Counted from the stretch's first letter, positions 51,440 through 60,772 are shown. The stretch: 64,000 nt of DNA from CAJCJE01 sp036494465 (GCA_036494465.1 DASXOJ010000018.1:49663-113662); one strand, 5' to 3'. The notes: a model not told the origin generated them from the letters alone. Translations and numbers: made by a program.

Positions 51440-53005
51440 GTGGAGGCAGCGGACGCGATCGTCATCGGGGCCGGGCACAACGGCCTGGTCGCCGCCAACC
51501 TGCTGGCCGATGCGGGCTGGCAGGTGCTGGTGCTGGAAGCCGCTGCCGAGCCCGGCGGGGCCGTGCACACCGAGGAGGTCACGGCCCCCGGTTTCCGCAA
51601 CGACCTGTGCAGCGCGTTCTTCCCGATGACCGCGCTCTCGCCGGTCATCGCCGGTCTCGACCTCGGTGCGTACGGCCTGCGCTGGACACACGCCCCGCTC
51701 GCCCTCGGCCACCTGCTGCCGGACGACCGTTTCGTCGCCCTGCACCGCGACCTCGACCGGACGATGAACTCGCTCGGCCCGGACGCGCAGGCGTGGCGGC
51801 ACCTGGTCGAGCAGTGGCAGGCGCTGCGGGATCCGTTGCTGGGCGCGCTGTTCGGCCCGTTCCCGCCGATCCGCTCCGGCGCGCGCCTCGCCGGTCGGGC
51901 GGGCGTCGCCGAACTGCTCCGGTTGGCGCGGGCCATGACGATGCCCGCGCGGAGCTTCGCCGAGGAGAACTTCACCGGCGACGGCGCGCGCGTGCTGATC
52001 GCGGGCAACGCGCTGCACGCGGACATCGGCATCGACAGCGCGGGCAGTGCCGTCTTCGGCTGGCTGCTCGCGATGGCCGCGCAGGACGTCGGTTTTCCGG
52101 TGCCGGTCGGCGGCGCGGGAGAGTTCACCAACGCACTGGTGCGCCGGTTGCGGTCGCGCGGTGGCGAAATCCGGTGCGGCCGGCGCGTTTCGCGGATCCT
52201 GGTCGGCCGAGGCCGCGCGGTCGGTGTGCGGGACGCTGCGGGCGATCCGATCAAGGCCCGCTCGGCCGTGCTCGCCGACGTACCGGCGCCGACCCTCTAC
52301 CGTGACCTGGTCGGCGCCGACCACCTGCCTGCCCGGCTGCTCGACGATCTGCGCCGGTTCACCTGGGACAGTGGCACGGTCAAGGTCGACTGGGCACTGT
52401 CGGAGCCGATCCCGTGGACCAACGGCGAGGCCGGTGCGGCAGGCACGGTGCACCTGGGCGTCGACCTGGACGACATGACCCAGTACGGCGCGGACCTGGC
52501 CCGGCACCGCGTGCCGGAGCGGCCGTTCGTGCTGCTCGGCCAGATGACCACCGCCGACCCGACCCGCTCCCCGGCAGGCACCGAATCCGCCTGGGCGTAC
52601 ACGCACGTCCCGCACGGCGTGCCGGTCGACGCGGACGCGGTGGCGGCCCGGATCGAGCAGACGATCGAGGCGCACGCGCCGGGATTCCGCGACCTCGTCA
52701 TCGGCCGCTACGTGCAAGGCCCCGACGAGCTCCAGGGCCACAACCCCGGCCTGATCGGCGGCGCGATCAACGGCGGCAGCGCGGCCATCCACCAACAGCT
52801 GATCTTCCGGCCGGTGCCCGGTCTCGGCCGCGCGGACACCCCGATCGACCGGCTGTTCCTGGCCGGTTCGTCCGCGCATCCGGGCGGTGGCGTGCACGGC
52901 GGTCCCGGCGCGAACGCGGCCCGCGCGGCGTTGCGCCGAGACGGATTGTTCGGCGACACCTACGCCGGAATCGTCGGCAGCGGGCTGCGCGCGATCTACG
53001 CTTGA
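51440..53005 (+). CDS. Phytoene-desaturase-like FAD/NAD(P) oxidoreductase
   Basis: A 521-residue flavin amine-oxidase/CrtI-like protein. The FAD motif VIGAGHNGLVAANLLADAGW is at residues 7-26, with EPGGAVHTEE next, and the C-terminal LFLAGSSAHPGGGVHGGPG is the second flavin signature. It belongs to the broad actinobacterial group close to carotenoid desaturases, mostly uncharacterised. GTG 51440 starts 9 bases after the 2Fe-2S subunit, so it is probably in the same operon. Confidence 0.87.
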   Translation: MEAADAIVIGAGHNGLVAANLLADAGWQVLVLEAAAEPGGAVHTEEVTAPGFRNDLCSAFFPMTALSPVIAGLDLGAYGLRWTHAPLALGHLLPDDRFVALHRDLDRTMNSLGPDAQAWRHLVEQWQALRDPLLGALFGPFPPIRSGARLAGRAGVAELLRLARAMTMPARSFAEENFTGDGARVLIAGNALHADIGIDSAGSAVFGWLLAMAAQDVGFPVPVGGAGEFTNALVRRLRSRGGEIRCGRRVSRILVGRGRAVGVRDAAGDPIKARSAVLADVPAPTLYRDLVGADHLPARLLDDLRRFTWDSGTVKVDWALSEPIPWTNGEAGAAGTVHLGVDLDDMTQYGADLARHRVPERPFVLLGQMTTADPTRSPAGTESAWAYTHVPHGVPVDADAVAARIEQTIEAHAPGFRDLVIGRYVQGPDELQGHNPGLIGGAINGGSAAIHQQLIFRPVPGLGRADTPIDRLFLAGSSAHPGGGVHGGPGANAARAALRRDGLFGDTYAGIVGSGLRAIYA

Positions 53006-53009
53006 GATC

Positions 53010-53879
53010 GTGGACCTGGAGACAGCGCTGACCAGCCTCTACGCGGCGCCCCGGGAGGAGTTCATCCCGAGCCGCGCCGACCTGGTCAAGCAGGCGCGCG
53101 CGGCCGGTGACCGCGAACTGGCCAGCAAGATCGGCGCCGTGCGCAAGCCGACGGTGGCCGCGTGGCTGCTCAACCAGGTCAGCCGTGAATACCCGGACGA
53201 CCTGGACACCCTCGCCGAGCTGGGCGAGGCGTTGCGCGACGCACACCAGCGGCTCGCCGCCGACAAGCTGCGCGCGTTGTCCCAGCAGCGCAACGAGGTG
53301 CTGCGCACGTTGGAGGACCGCGCGCTGCGGATAGCCCGGCGAGCAACGATGCCGGTGACCGCCGCGGTCACCGAGGCGCTGCGCGAAGCGTTCACCGCCG
53401 CCCTGCTCGACCCGGATGTGCTGGCCACGCTGCGCACCGGCCGCCTCCCCGCCGTCCCGGGCGCGGAGGCGAGCACCGGCTGGCCGAGCTGGGACGGCAT
53501 CCCCGCCACCGCACCGAAGCCGTCGCCGAAGCCGTCGCCGAAGCCCGCGAAGTCCACAAAGGACGAAGAATCGGTCCGGCGCGAAGCCGAGGAACGGCGC
53601 GAAGCCCGGCGAGCCGCCGCCGAAGCCCGGCGTGCCGATGCCCAGGAGCAGGCCACCCGCGCCGAAACCGCCCGAGCCGAGGCCGAACAGGCGCTCACCG
53701 CGGCCAAGCAACGCGTCGACGAGGCCGACGCCGAACTGGTCGCCGCCCGCAACCGGGTCGAACAGGCCCGGTTCGAGCAGCGCTCGGCCAAGCAGGCAGC
53801 GCTCGCCGCGCAACACGACTACGACCAGGCCGACCGCAACTCCCGCGCCGCCCGGCGCACCCTGACCGACCTAGGCTGA
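53010..53879 (+). CDS. Coiled-coil hypothetical protein
   Basis: A 289-residue protein. An N-terminal alpha-helical domain (DLETALTSLYAAPREEFIPS, about 1-150) is followed by a PKPSPKPSPKP linker near 175 and then a long Ala/Glu/Arg/Gln coiled coil to the end. This layout is common in actinomycetes but has no assigned function. GTG 53010 lies 4 bases after the upstream stop, so it is likely co-transcribed. The 3' end overlaps the convergent channel gene by 9 bases. Confidence 0.78.
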   Translation: MDLETALTSLYAAPREEFIPSRADLVKQARAAGDRELASKIGAVRKPTVAAWLLNQVSREYPDDLDTLAELGEALRDAHQRLAADKLRALSQQRNEVLRTLEDRALRIARRATMPVTAAVTEALREAFTAALLDPDVLATLRTGRLPAVPGAEASTGWPSWDGIPATAPKPSPKPSPKPAKSTKDEESVRREAEERREARRAAAEARRADAQEQATRAETARAEAEQALTAAKQRVDEADAELVAARNRVEQARFEQRSAKQAALAAQHDYDQADRNSRAARRTLTDLG

Positions 53880-54488
53880 CACCGTCCGCCGCCGCGCGAA
53901 ACGAACGCCGAGCCGCAACACCGGCAGCAGCAGCCAGCACAGTCCCGCGAAGTGCGTGACGAAGGCGACCGGGATCGACAGCGCGAACATCACCACCACC
54001 GCCGTCATGAACTCGACCGTGTCGGCGGCCACCTCGGGCGGGATGTTCGCCCTGAGCAGCCCGTGCCTGCGCAGGTCGGAGAACGCCAGCACAAGGAACA
54101 GGCCAGCCAGTCCCTGATCGACGGCGTACGCGATGAACTGCACCTGGAACGCTTCGTTGTCGCTGGTCAGCAACTTTGTCGTGAACGGCATGAGCACGAT
54201 CATCAACAGCCACAACAGGTTCCACCGGATGACCCGGCCGGCGAGCCCGCTCACGTGGCGGAACAACCGCTGATGGACCAGCCAGTGCATGGCGATCGCG
54301 GCGAAGCTGATCAGGAACGCCAGGTAGTCCGTCGCGTTCTTGCCAAGGAATGCCAGCATCTCCGCATTGCTGTGCGCGCCGGTCGGTAGCGGCAACTCCA
54401 GTGCCAGCAGCGTGATCGCGATGGCTATCACCGCATCCGAGAAATAGATCAACCGCTCAGTTCCGGCCTCGCCGGGTTCGTCACTCAT
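53871..54488 (-). CDS. TMEM175-family potassium channel
   Basis: A 205-residue membrane protein with six helices. The first helix carries the family signature RLIYFSDAVIAIAITLLALE, the FSD motif that forms the pore in bacterial TMEM175 channels. MHWLVHQRLF is also typical. It probably forms a tetrameric K+ leak channel in the cytoplasmic membrane. ATG 54488 has GGAG at 9 bases. Confidence 0.88.
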   Translation of the reverse strand: MSDEPGEAGTERLIYFSDAVIAIAITLLALELPLPTGAHSNAEMLAFLGKNATDYLAFLISFAAIAMHWLVHQRLFRHVSGLAGRVIRWNLLWLLMIVLMPFTTKLLTSDNEAFQVQFIAYAVDQGLAGLFLVLAFSDLRRHGLLRANIPPEVAADTVEFMTAVVVMFALSIPVAFVTHFAGLCWLLLPVLRLGVRFARRRTVSA

Positions 54489-54565
54489 CACGCCACACTC
54501 CAGAATTAGACAGTCCAAAGTTAGGGTGTGGCGGTGTGATCCGTCAATTCACCTCCACGGAGGCG

Positions 54566-55408
54566 TCATGCCAGCACCTTCCTGATCGCCGCGTCGAAGT
54601 CCTGCGGCTCCTCGATGTGCGGCATATGGCCGCTGTTCGCGAACTCGGCGTACGTCGCGCCCGGGATTCCCTCGGCGAGAATCCGGCCCCAGGTGGGTCC
54701 GCAGATGAAGTCGTGCGCGCCGACCGCGACCAAGGTCGGCACCGCGATCTCGCCGAGCCTGCCTCGCACGTCGAACGGGGCCGGTTCCTGGCCCTGCGAC
54801 GACGCGCTCCAGGCGCGCGCCTGCGCGCGCATCGGTGCGAACTCGGCCTCGTGGCCCCAGTAGTCGGCGAAGTAGGCGGGCAGGATGGTGCGGATCACCT
54901 CGGTGATTTCCGCGTCGGACAGTTCGGCGTGATTGGCAGTGAACGCGGGCATGATCGCGTCGACACCGGGCTTGCCTTCGTTGTCCCGCACGAAGTTCGT
55001 CATGTTCTCGACCGCCTGCTGCCAGAACTCGGCGCCGGTGACCGGTGAGGTGTCGTGCAGGATCAGGCCGTCGACGCGGTCCGGGTGAGTGAGCGCGTAC
55101 TCCAGCGCGACGAAGCCGCCGTGCGAGTGGCCGAGCACGGTCACCCTCGGCGCACCGAGGTGTTCGACGATCGCGTGCAGGAACCGGACGTAGGTGGCGC
55201 GAACATAGTCAGCCGGGTCGGGCAGCCTGCCGGATTCGCCGGTGCCGATCGGCTCGACGTAGACCACGGTGTGGTGCTGTTCGACGAGCGGCAGGCGCAG
55301 GTACTCCCAGCCGATGCCGGGTCCGCCGGAGTGCGCGACGAGCACGGGGCCCGTGCCGTGGACGTGGTATCGCTGCTCGATCCCGTCCACTTCGATCATG
55401 TTCTGCAT
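54566..55408 (-). CDS. Alpha/beta-hydrolase, proline-iminopeptidase-like
   Basis: A 280-residue hydrolase. The oxyanion motif is HSGGPGIGWEYL (about 26-37), the Ser nucleophile lies in GHSHGGFVALEYA, an acid in VGAHDFICGP, and His in NSGHMPHIEEP. HSGGPG is characteristic of the proline iminopeptidase branch, though many members are general esterases. It is a single gene between the channel and the sigma factor. Confidence 0.86.
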   Translation of the reverse strand: MQNMIEVDGIEQRYHVHGTGPVLVAHSGGPGIGWEYLRLPLVEQHHTVVYVEPIGTGESGRLPDPADYVRATYVRFLHAIVEHLGAPRVTVLGHSHGGFVALEYALTHPDRVDGLILHDTSPVTGAEFWQQAVENMTNFVRDNEGKPGVDAIMPAFTANHAELSDAEITEVIRTILPAYFADYWGHEAEFAPMRAQARAWSASSQGQEPAPFDVRGRLGEIAVPTLVAVGAHDFICGPTWGRILAEGIPGATYAEFANSGHMPHIEEPQDFDAAIRKVLA

Positions 55409-55462
55409 ACCAGCACGATGCGGGCGCGGACGGAAAGTTCGATCGACGCGAAGTGACCTGCG

Positions 55463-56380
55463 TCACGACCGTTTCGGGTGGTACAGCCGGACCCCGGTGA
55501 TCCGGCCCTGCCGCTGGCGCATCAGCCACGTCACCCCCGGCGGGCAGTGGTCCGGGTTGTCCGGCGGGTTGAGCAGTTCCATCTCCCAGATGATCAGATC
55601 GCGGCTGGCCACCGCGTTCCGGAACCGTTGGCGCACCCCCGCCATCAGGTCGCTGTCCATGCCGCGCACGGCGGCAGCGGTGTCGCCGTAGAGCACGCCC
55701 CCGGCGAAGATCCGGAATTCCGGTGCCCACCGATCCCGGACGAGTTCGGGGAACTCGCCGCGCTCGGCGGCCGCCATCGTCTCGACCGCTTCCATGCCCG
55801 CCGCTCTGCTCAGCTTGCTGGCGTCGTCGTGCGCGTCGCCGGCGGTGGCGAGCAGCGCGCTGGTCAGTTTGGCCCTGGCTTCGCTGAGCCTGCTGCGCAC
55901 CGTGCCGACCGGGACGCCGCAGGCCGACGCGATCGCGTCGTACTCGGTGACACCGCTGAAGTGCCGCAGCATCAACGTCATCCGCAGCGACGGCGTGAGC
56001 TGCTCGATCGCGTGCCACACCCAGTCGCGCAGCGCGTGCTCGTCGAGCACCTGGTCCGGACCGGGCGCATTCGAGGCGCGATCGAGATCGACGCCGAACT
56101 GTTCGCGGGAGCGGGCGCGCAGGCGCATCCGGCAGGCGTTGCGCACGATCATCCGCAACCACGGCCCGACGGCCGCTGGATCGCGCACGTCACCGATGCG
56201 GCGCAAGGCGATCAGCGCCGCCTCCTGCACCGCGTCCTCCGCGTCCGGCCCGTGACCGAGGATCGCCAGTGCGGTCGCGCGCATGCCCGCCTGGTGCCTG
56301 GCCAGCAGCGCACCGAGCGCGGCGACCTCGCCTGCCTGCGCTTCCCTGGTCAAGGTCGCGTCTGGTGAGAAATCTGCCAA
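55463..56380 (-). CDS. ECF-like sigma factor with SnoaL/NTF2-like tail
   Basis: A 305-residue sigma-70-family protein. Region 2 covers about 15-85 (LARHQAGMRATALAILGHGP, then DAEDAVQEAALIALRRIGD) and region 4 about 120-180 (TEYDAIASACGVPVGTVRSRLSEARAKL). The last 105 residues are a SnoaL-like alpha+beta domain, which in related ECF groups regulates activity without an anti-sigma factor. The start is unclear; TTG 56380 with GAGAG upstream fits the domain edge. It is divergent from the GH30 gene. Confidence 0.82.
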   Translation of the reverse strand: MADFSPDATLTREAQAGEVAALGALLARHQAGMRATALAILGHGPDAEDAVQEAALIALRRIGDVRDPAAVGPWLRMIVRNACRMRLRARSREQFGVDLDRASNAPGPDQVLDEHALRDWVWHAIEQLTPSLRMTLMLRHFSGVTEYDAIASACGVPVGTVRSRLSEARAKLTSALLATAGDAHDDASKLSRAAGMEAVETMAAAERGEFPELVRDRWAPEFRIFAGGVLYGDTAAAVRGMDSDLMAGVRQRFRNAVASRDLIIWEMELLNPPDNPDHCPPGVTWLMRQRQGRITGVRLYHPKRS

Positions 56381-56411
56381 CTGTGGAAATCTCTCGTTTG
56401 GTGTTAACGGT

Positions 56412-56440
56412 GGAACTGTCTCGATTCCGCCTCCTACGGT
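56412..56440 (+). promoter_or_regulatory. Candidate ECF promoter for GH30 gene
   Basis: GGAACT (56412-56417), 17 bases, TACGGT (56435-56440), 40 bases before the GH30 ATG. The GGAAC -35 is typical of ECF sigma factors, and one is encoded divergently. Confidence 0.35.
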
Positions 56441-56480
56441 AGGTGAGCTCAGGCCAGGTTGCCGGGGATAGGGGACGTTC

Positions 56481-58364
56481 ATGCGCAGATCCGGGTTGGC
56501 TCTCGTCGCGGCGATCGCGCTGATCGGCGCCGCGTTCACCGCCACATCGGACGCGGCCACCGCGCCGGTCACCGCCGAGATCGCTGAGCAGGCGCAGACC
56601 ATCGCCGGATTCGGCGCTTCCGGTGCCTGGTGGGTCAACGACCTCGCGCACTACTCGTCGGCAGCGCAGACGCAGGTCGCGAACATGCTGTTCACGTCGA
56701 GCGGCATCGACCTGAGCCAGTACCGGTACAACATCGGCGGCGGCGGAGTGGGCGTGTCGTCCGGGCCGAGGGCGCCGCAGTCACTGATCGGCACCAACGG
56801 CACGTACAACTTCGCGAACGACCCAGGCGGGCAGACGTTCCTGAAACTCGCCGCGCAGGACGGGGTCCCGGATCTGATCGGGTTCGTGAACAGCGCGCCC
56901 AGCCAGTGGACGACGAACCACGCCAACTGCGGTTCGAGCCTGATCTCCGGCGACGAGGGCGCCTACGGCACGTTCCTGGCCAACGTCGTGGCGCACTTCG
57001 CGGCGCAGGGCATCGCGATCAACCAGATCAGCCCGATGAACGAGCCGGACAACAACTTCTTCACCTGCGGCCAGGAGGGCATGAACGTCGGCACCGGCCA
57101 GCGCGGCGCGATCGTGTCGGCGGTGGGCAGCGCGTTGGCGGCGGCGAAGTTGCCGACCACGGTGATCGCGGACGAGTCCAGCCAGACCACGCAGTTCACC
57201 AGCGAGGTACCGCAGTGGCTGCCCGGTTCGACCGCCGCCCCGTACGTGTCCGCGCTCGCGCACCACACCTACGACTTCCCCGGCAACGGTCAGTTGGAGT
57301 ACACCGGCGCGGTCGGCGCGTTGAACAACAAACCCACCTGGGCCAGCGAGATCTGCTGCCAGGTGACCGGCGGCGGCTACGGCCAGCAGTACGACCCGAC
57401 CATCGCGGGCGGCCTGGTGCTGGCCAACTACCTCTATCAGGATCTCGCCTACACCGGCGACTCCGCGTTCCAGTGGTGGACCGCGCTGTCGCCGGAACTC
57501 GGCTGCGACCCGACCTCCAGCGCGTCCTGCCCGACCTCGGCCAACGGCTCCGGCTGGAACGACGGCCTGCTCTACTACGACCCGAACTACGCGAGCAACG
57601 GCAACCAGAACATCTATGCGACAAAGCGTTTCTACGTGCTCGGCCAATACAGCCGCTACGTCAGACCGGGCGCTGTCCGCTACGCGATCACCGGCGGCCC
57701 GCCCGGCGTGCAGGCGATGGCGTTCTGGCAGCACAACGCCTGGACCGTGGTCGCCACCAACACCAACACCGCGACGACGTCCTTCAACCTGAACACCGAC
57801 AGCGGCACGCTCACCCCGCAGACCGCGGTGCAGACCACCGCGACGCAGAACCTGGCGAACGTCGCCGCGCCGAGTGTGTCCGGCTCGACCATGACCGCGT
57901 CGCTGCCCGCGCAGAGCGTGACCACGTTCGTGCTGGGCAGTTCCGGGCAACCGGGCAGCGCCGCGCGGGCCGCGTCCGAGCTGGTCGGCAACCAGTCCAA
58001 CCGCTGTCTGGACGTGACCGGCATGAGCACCGCGAACAACGCGCCGCTGGAGCTGTTCGACTGCAACGCGGGCGCCAACCAGGAGTTCAGCCTGACGAAC
58101 TCCGGGCCGATCACCGTCTACAGTGGATCGAACCAGAAGTGTCTCGACGCCTACCAGCAGAAGACCGCGCCGGGCACGCCGGTGAACATCTTCACCTGCA
58201 ACGGTGGCAAGAACCAGCAGTGGACCGTGCATCCGGACGGCGCGATCACCAACAACCAGTCCGGTCTGTGTCTGGATGCCTACAACCAGGACACCGGCAA
58301 CGGCACCAAGGCCGATCTGTGGAGCTGCAACGGCGGCATCAACCAGCAGTGGCCGCCCAGCTGA
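56481..58364 (+). CDS. Secreted GH30 glycosidase with ricin-B (CBM13) domain
   Basis: A 627-residue protein with a signal peptide (1-25, cleavage after SDA). The GH30 barrel has acid/base Glu in SPMNEPDN (about 187) and nucleophile Glu in TWASEICC (about 288). The Cys-rich site and YRYNIGGGGVG resemble beta-1,6-glucanases. The C-terminal ricin-type lectin (about 500-627) has repeats with QEF, QQW and QQW motifs; the last is cut short at QQWPPS. It probably attacks fungal wall glucan. Confidence 0.9.
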   Translation: MRRSGLALVAAIALIGAAFTATSDAATAPVTAEIAEQAQTIAGFGASGAWWVNDLAHYSSAAQTQVANMLFTSSGIDLSQYRYNIGGGGVGVSSGPRAPQSLIGTNGTYNFANDPGGQTFLKLAAQDGVPDLIGFVNSAPSQWTTNHANCGSSLISGDEGAYGTFLANVVAHFAAQGIAINQISPMNEPDNNFFTCGQEGMNVGTGQRGAIVSAVGSALAAAKLPTTVIADESSQTTQFTSEVPQWLPGSTAAPYVSALAHHTYDFPGNGQLEYTGAVGALNNKPTWASEICCQVTGGGYGQQYDPTIAGGLVLANYLYQDLAYTGDSAFQWWTALSPELGCDPTSSASCPTSANGSGWNDGLLYYDPNYASNGNQNIYATKRFYVLGQYSRYVRPGAVRYAITGGPPGVQAMAFWQHNAWTVVATNTNTATTSFNLNTDSGTLTPQTAVQTTATQNLANVAAPSVSGSTMTASLPAQSVTTFVLGSSGQPGSAARAASELVGNQSNRCLDVTGMSTANNAPLELFDCNAGANQEFSLTNSGPITVYSGSNQKCLDAYQQKTAPGTPVNIFTCNGGKNQQWTVHPDGAITNNQSGLCLDAYNQDTGNGTKADLWSCNGGINQQWPPS

Positions 58365-58406
58365 ACTGACACCGCGACACCGAATGGGGCAGACCGGCCG
58401 GTCTTC

Positions 58407-58472
58407 CCTCAGGTTGCGTAAGCGGAACGCCACTCCGTATATTATCGGAGTGGTGGTTCCGCTTACCTGAGG
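58407..58472. promoter_or_regulatory. 66-bp imperfect dyad over the aldo/keto reductase promoter
   Basis: The nested arms CCTCAGG, GTAAGCGGAAC and CCACTCCG (left) match CGGAGTGG, GTTCCGCTTAC and CCTGAGG (right) with small bulges. They are centred on TATATTAT (58438-58445). The right end runs into the AGGAG ribosome site of the gene at 58481. This is either a large operator or an mRNA hairpin that can hide the ribosome site. Confidence 0.6.
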
Positions 58473-58480
58473 AGAGCTCG

Positions 58481-59500
58481 ATGCAGTACCGCACGCTCGG
58501 CCGAACCGGCATCAAAGTCAGCCCCTACGCCCTCGGCACGCTCATGTTCGCGACCGCCGTCGGCAACCCCGACCCCGACGACTCTGCCCGCATCATCCAC
58601 AAGGCGCTGGACGCCGGGATCAACTTCGTCGACACCGCCGACGCCTACGGCGACTCCGAGGACGTCGTCGGCAAGGCGTTGCAGGGGCGGCGCGACGACG
58701 TCGTGCTCAGCACCAAGTTCAGCCGTCCGATGGGGAAGGACCCCAACCGGCGGGGTGGCTCGCGGCGCTGGATCATCACCGCGGTCGAGAACTCGTTGCG
58801 GCGCCTGCAAACCGACTGGATCGACCTCTACCAACTGCACCGGCCCGACCCCGAAACCGACATCGAGGAAACGCTCGCCGCGCTCACCGACCTGATCCGC
58901 GCGGGCAAGATCCGCGCCATCGGCACCTCGAACATGCTCGCGTCCGACATCGTCGAAGCCCAGTGGATCGGACGCGCCCGCGGCCTGGCCCGATTCCACA
59001 CCGAGCAGCCGCCCTACTCGATCCTCAACCGGGGCATCGAACGCGAGGTACTGCCGGTCTGCCAACGCCACGGCATGGGCACGCTGGTCTGGGGTCCGCT
59101 CGGCCAAGGCATGCTGACCGGCCGCGTCCGCAAGAACCAGGACAACCAGCTGCGCCGCGCCGGCCTGTTCAAGCACCTCACCGACGAACGCCGCATCGAC
59201 ATCGTCGAACAGCTGATTCCGCTGGCCGCCGACGCGGGCCTGCCCATGACCCACCTCGCGATGGCGTTCGCGATCACCCATCCCGGCGTGATCAGCGCGC
59301 TCATGGGGCCGCGCACCATGAGCCACCTCGACGACCTGCTCGGCGGGCTCGACGTCGTGCTCACCGACGACGTCTTGGACCGGATTGACGAGATCGTGCC
59401 GCCCGGCACCGATGTCGGCACGCTCGACCAGGCGTTCGTGCCCCCGGCGATCGAGGACACCGGCCTGCGCCGCCGCCCGCTGGTCACCAGGGCGGCGTGA
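58481..59500 (+). CDS. Aldo/keto reductase
   Basis: A 339-residue (alpha/beta)8 NADPH-dependent reductase. The catalytic tetrad is readable: Asp and Tyr in NFVDTADAYGDSEDVVG, Lys in VLSTKFSRP, and His in DLYQLHRPDP. It is of the AKR11/YajO-like group. AGGAG precedes the ATG. It is a single gene with an unusual dyad upstream; its 3' end overlaps the carbonic anhydrase gene by 17 bases. Confidence 0.92.
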   Translation: MQYRTLGRTGIKVSPYALGTLMFATAVGNPDPDDSARIIHKALDAGINFVDTADAYGDSEDVVGKALQGRRDDVVLSTKFSRPMGKDPNRRGGSRRWIITAVENSLRRLQTDWIDLYQLHRPDPETDIEETLAALTDLIRAGKIRAIGTSNMLASDIVEAQWIGRARGLARFHTEQPPYSILNRGIEREVLPVCQRHGMGTLVWGPLGQGMLTGRVRKNQDNQLRRAGLFKHLTDERRIDIVEQLIPLAADAGLPMTHLAMAFAITHPGVISALMGPRTMSHLDDLLGGLDVVLTDDVLDRIDEIVPPGTDVGTLDQAFVPPAIEDTGLRRRPLVTRAA

Positions 59501-60026
59501 TCGTGCTGACGCGGCCGGTCTCCAGGTCGTAGGCATAGCCGCCGATCCGGAACCGGTCGCGGCTGCCCGCCAGCTCCGGCGCGGTTTTCAGCAGCTCGAC
59601 GTCCTCGTGCACGCTCTTCGCCGGATCCAGTACGGCCATTGCGGCGGCGGTCTGCTCGTCGTAGCCACCCCGTGCGGCGAAACTCCGGCGCAGGTCCTCG
59701 TCGGCGAACAGGGCCGAGCCGCAGTCGGTGTGGTGCATGATCGCGACCTCGAACCAGTCCGCGTCCGGGGTCTTGTTCTCGTGCAGGTGGCAGATCCAGG
59801 CGAGGTCCTTGATGGCCGACGGCGTGACCCGGCCGCCGATGTTGCGGGCGATGATGGCCTCGCCGAGCTTCGCGCCAAGCACGGCAGCGGGCTCGACCCT
59901 CGGGTCGAGACAGGTGAGCAGGTAGACCTGTTTGAACGGGATGAAGGGGATCGCGGGCACTTCCCGCATGTCCCCGCTGGTGGCGAATTCTTCGTTGCGC
60001 CGCAGGAATTCGGCGAAGTTCGACAT
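59484..60026 (-). CDS. Beta-carbonic anhydrase
   Basis: A 180-residue beta-class carbonic anhydrase. The zinc and dyad residues are present: Cys, Asp and Arg in LLTCLDPRVEP, and His and Cys in HHTDCGSALF. It converts CO2 to bicarbonate in the cytoplasm. ATG 60026 (MSNFAEFLRR) follows GAAGGA. It lies 14 bases downstream of the alpha/beta hydrolase on the same strand. Confidence 0.9.
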   Translation of the reverse strand: MSNFAEFLRRNEEFATSGDMREVPAIPFIPFKQVYLLTCLDPRVEPAAVLGAKLGEAIIARNIGGRVTPSAIKDLAWICHLHENKTPDADWFEVAIMHHTDCGSALFADEDLRRSFAARGGYDEQTAAAMAVLDPAKSVHEDVELLKTAPELAGSRDRFRIGGYAYDLETGRVSTITPPW

Positions 60027-60040
60027 GATGTGTTGGTCCT

Positions 60041-60772
60041 TCAACTGGCCTTGACGGCGGTACGGATCAGATCGGTGACGGCATCGGGCCGCGCGAGCGG
60101 AGCTGCGTGCGAGGACTCGACCTCGACGATGTGTGACCCGGCGCGTTTCGCCATGTAGCGCAGGACCTCCGGCGGCAGCGAACGGTCGCGTGTGGACACC
60201 AGGGCCCAGGACGGAATCGTGCGCCACGCCGGTTCGCCCGGCAGTTGCTCGCCGAGCACGGCAGGTTCGACCGGACGCTGGCTGACCGCCAGCACCTCGG
60301 CGCGGGCCGGGTCGAGGTCGGCGGCGTAGACCTCGGCGAACCGGTCGGGTCGCAGCGTCAGATCGTTGCCGCCCAACGGGTTCGGGGTGACGAGCAGGTT
60401 GTCCGGGGTGAGCTGGGTGCCGGGGAACTTCTCGTTGAGCTCGCCGGCGGTCTCCCCGGCATCCGGTTGGAACGCGGCGATGTACACCAGCGCGGCGACC
60501 TTGCCGGTCGCGGTGATCGCGGGATGCGTGATGACCGCGCCAGCGTAGGAATGCCCGACCAGCACCACCGGCCGTTCGCTGCGTTCGAGCACGCCGGCCA
60601 GGTAGGCGGCGTCATCGGCGAGGCGGCGCATGGGCAGTGCGGGCGCCTGCACCCGGCGCCCGTCGGCGAGCAGTCGCGCGGCGACATCGTGCCAGACCGA
60701 GGCATCGGTCAACGCCCCGTGTACGAGGACGATGTCGAGACCGGAGCTAGACAGAACGTTCGTTCTTTGCAT
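60041..60772 (-). CDS. Alpha/beta-hydrolase under TetR control
   Basis: A 243-residue hydrolase of the EstC/salicylate-esterase-like type. The oxyanion motif is VLVHGALTDASVWHDV, the nucleophile VLVGHSYAGAVI and the His VESSHAAPLARP. It is divergent from a TetR gene. One of the two matching operators lies inside its own first eight codons. The carbonic anhydrase follows in the same direction. Confidence 0.87.
   Translation of the reverse strand: MQRTNVLSSSGLDIVLVHGALTDASVWHDVAARLLADGRRVQAPALPMRRLADDAAYLAGVLERSERPVVLVGHSYAGAVITHPAITATGKVAALVYIAAFQPDAGETAGELNEKFPGTQLTPDNLLVTPNPLGGNDLTLRPDRFAEVYAADLDPARAEVLAVSQRPVEPAVLGEQLPGEPAWRTIPSWALVSTRDRSLPPEVLRYMAKRAGSHIVEVESSHAAPLARPDAVTDLIRTAVKAS

Noticed and set aside
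50942..52897. 651-codon minus-strand frame
   Set aside because: Antisense of the 2Fe-2S subunit and CrtI-like genes.
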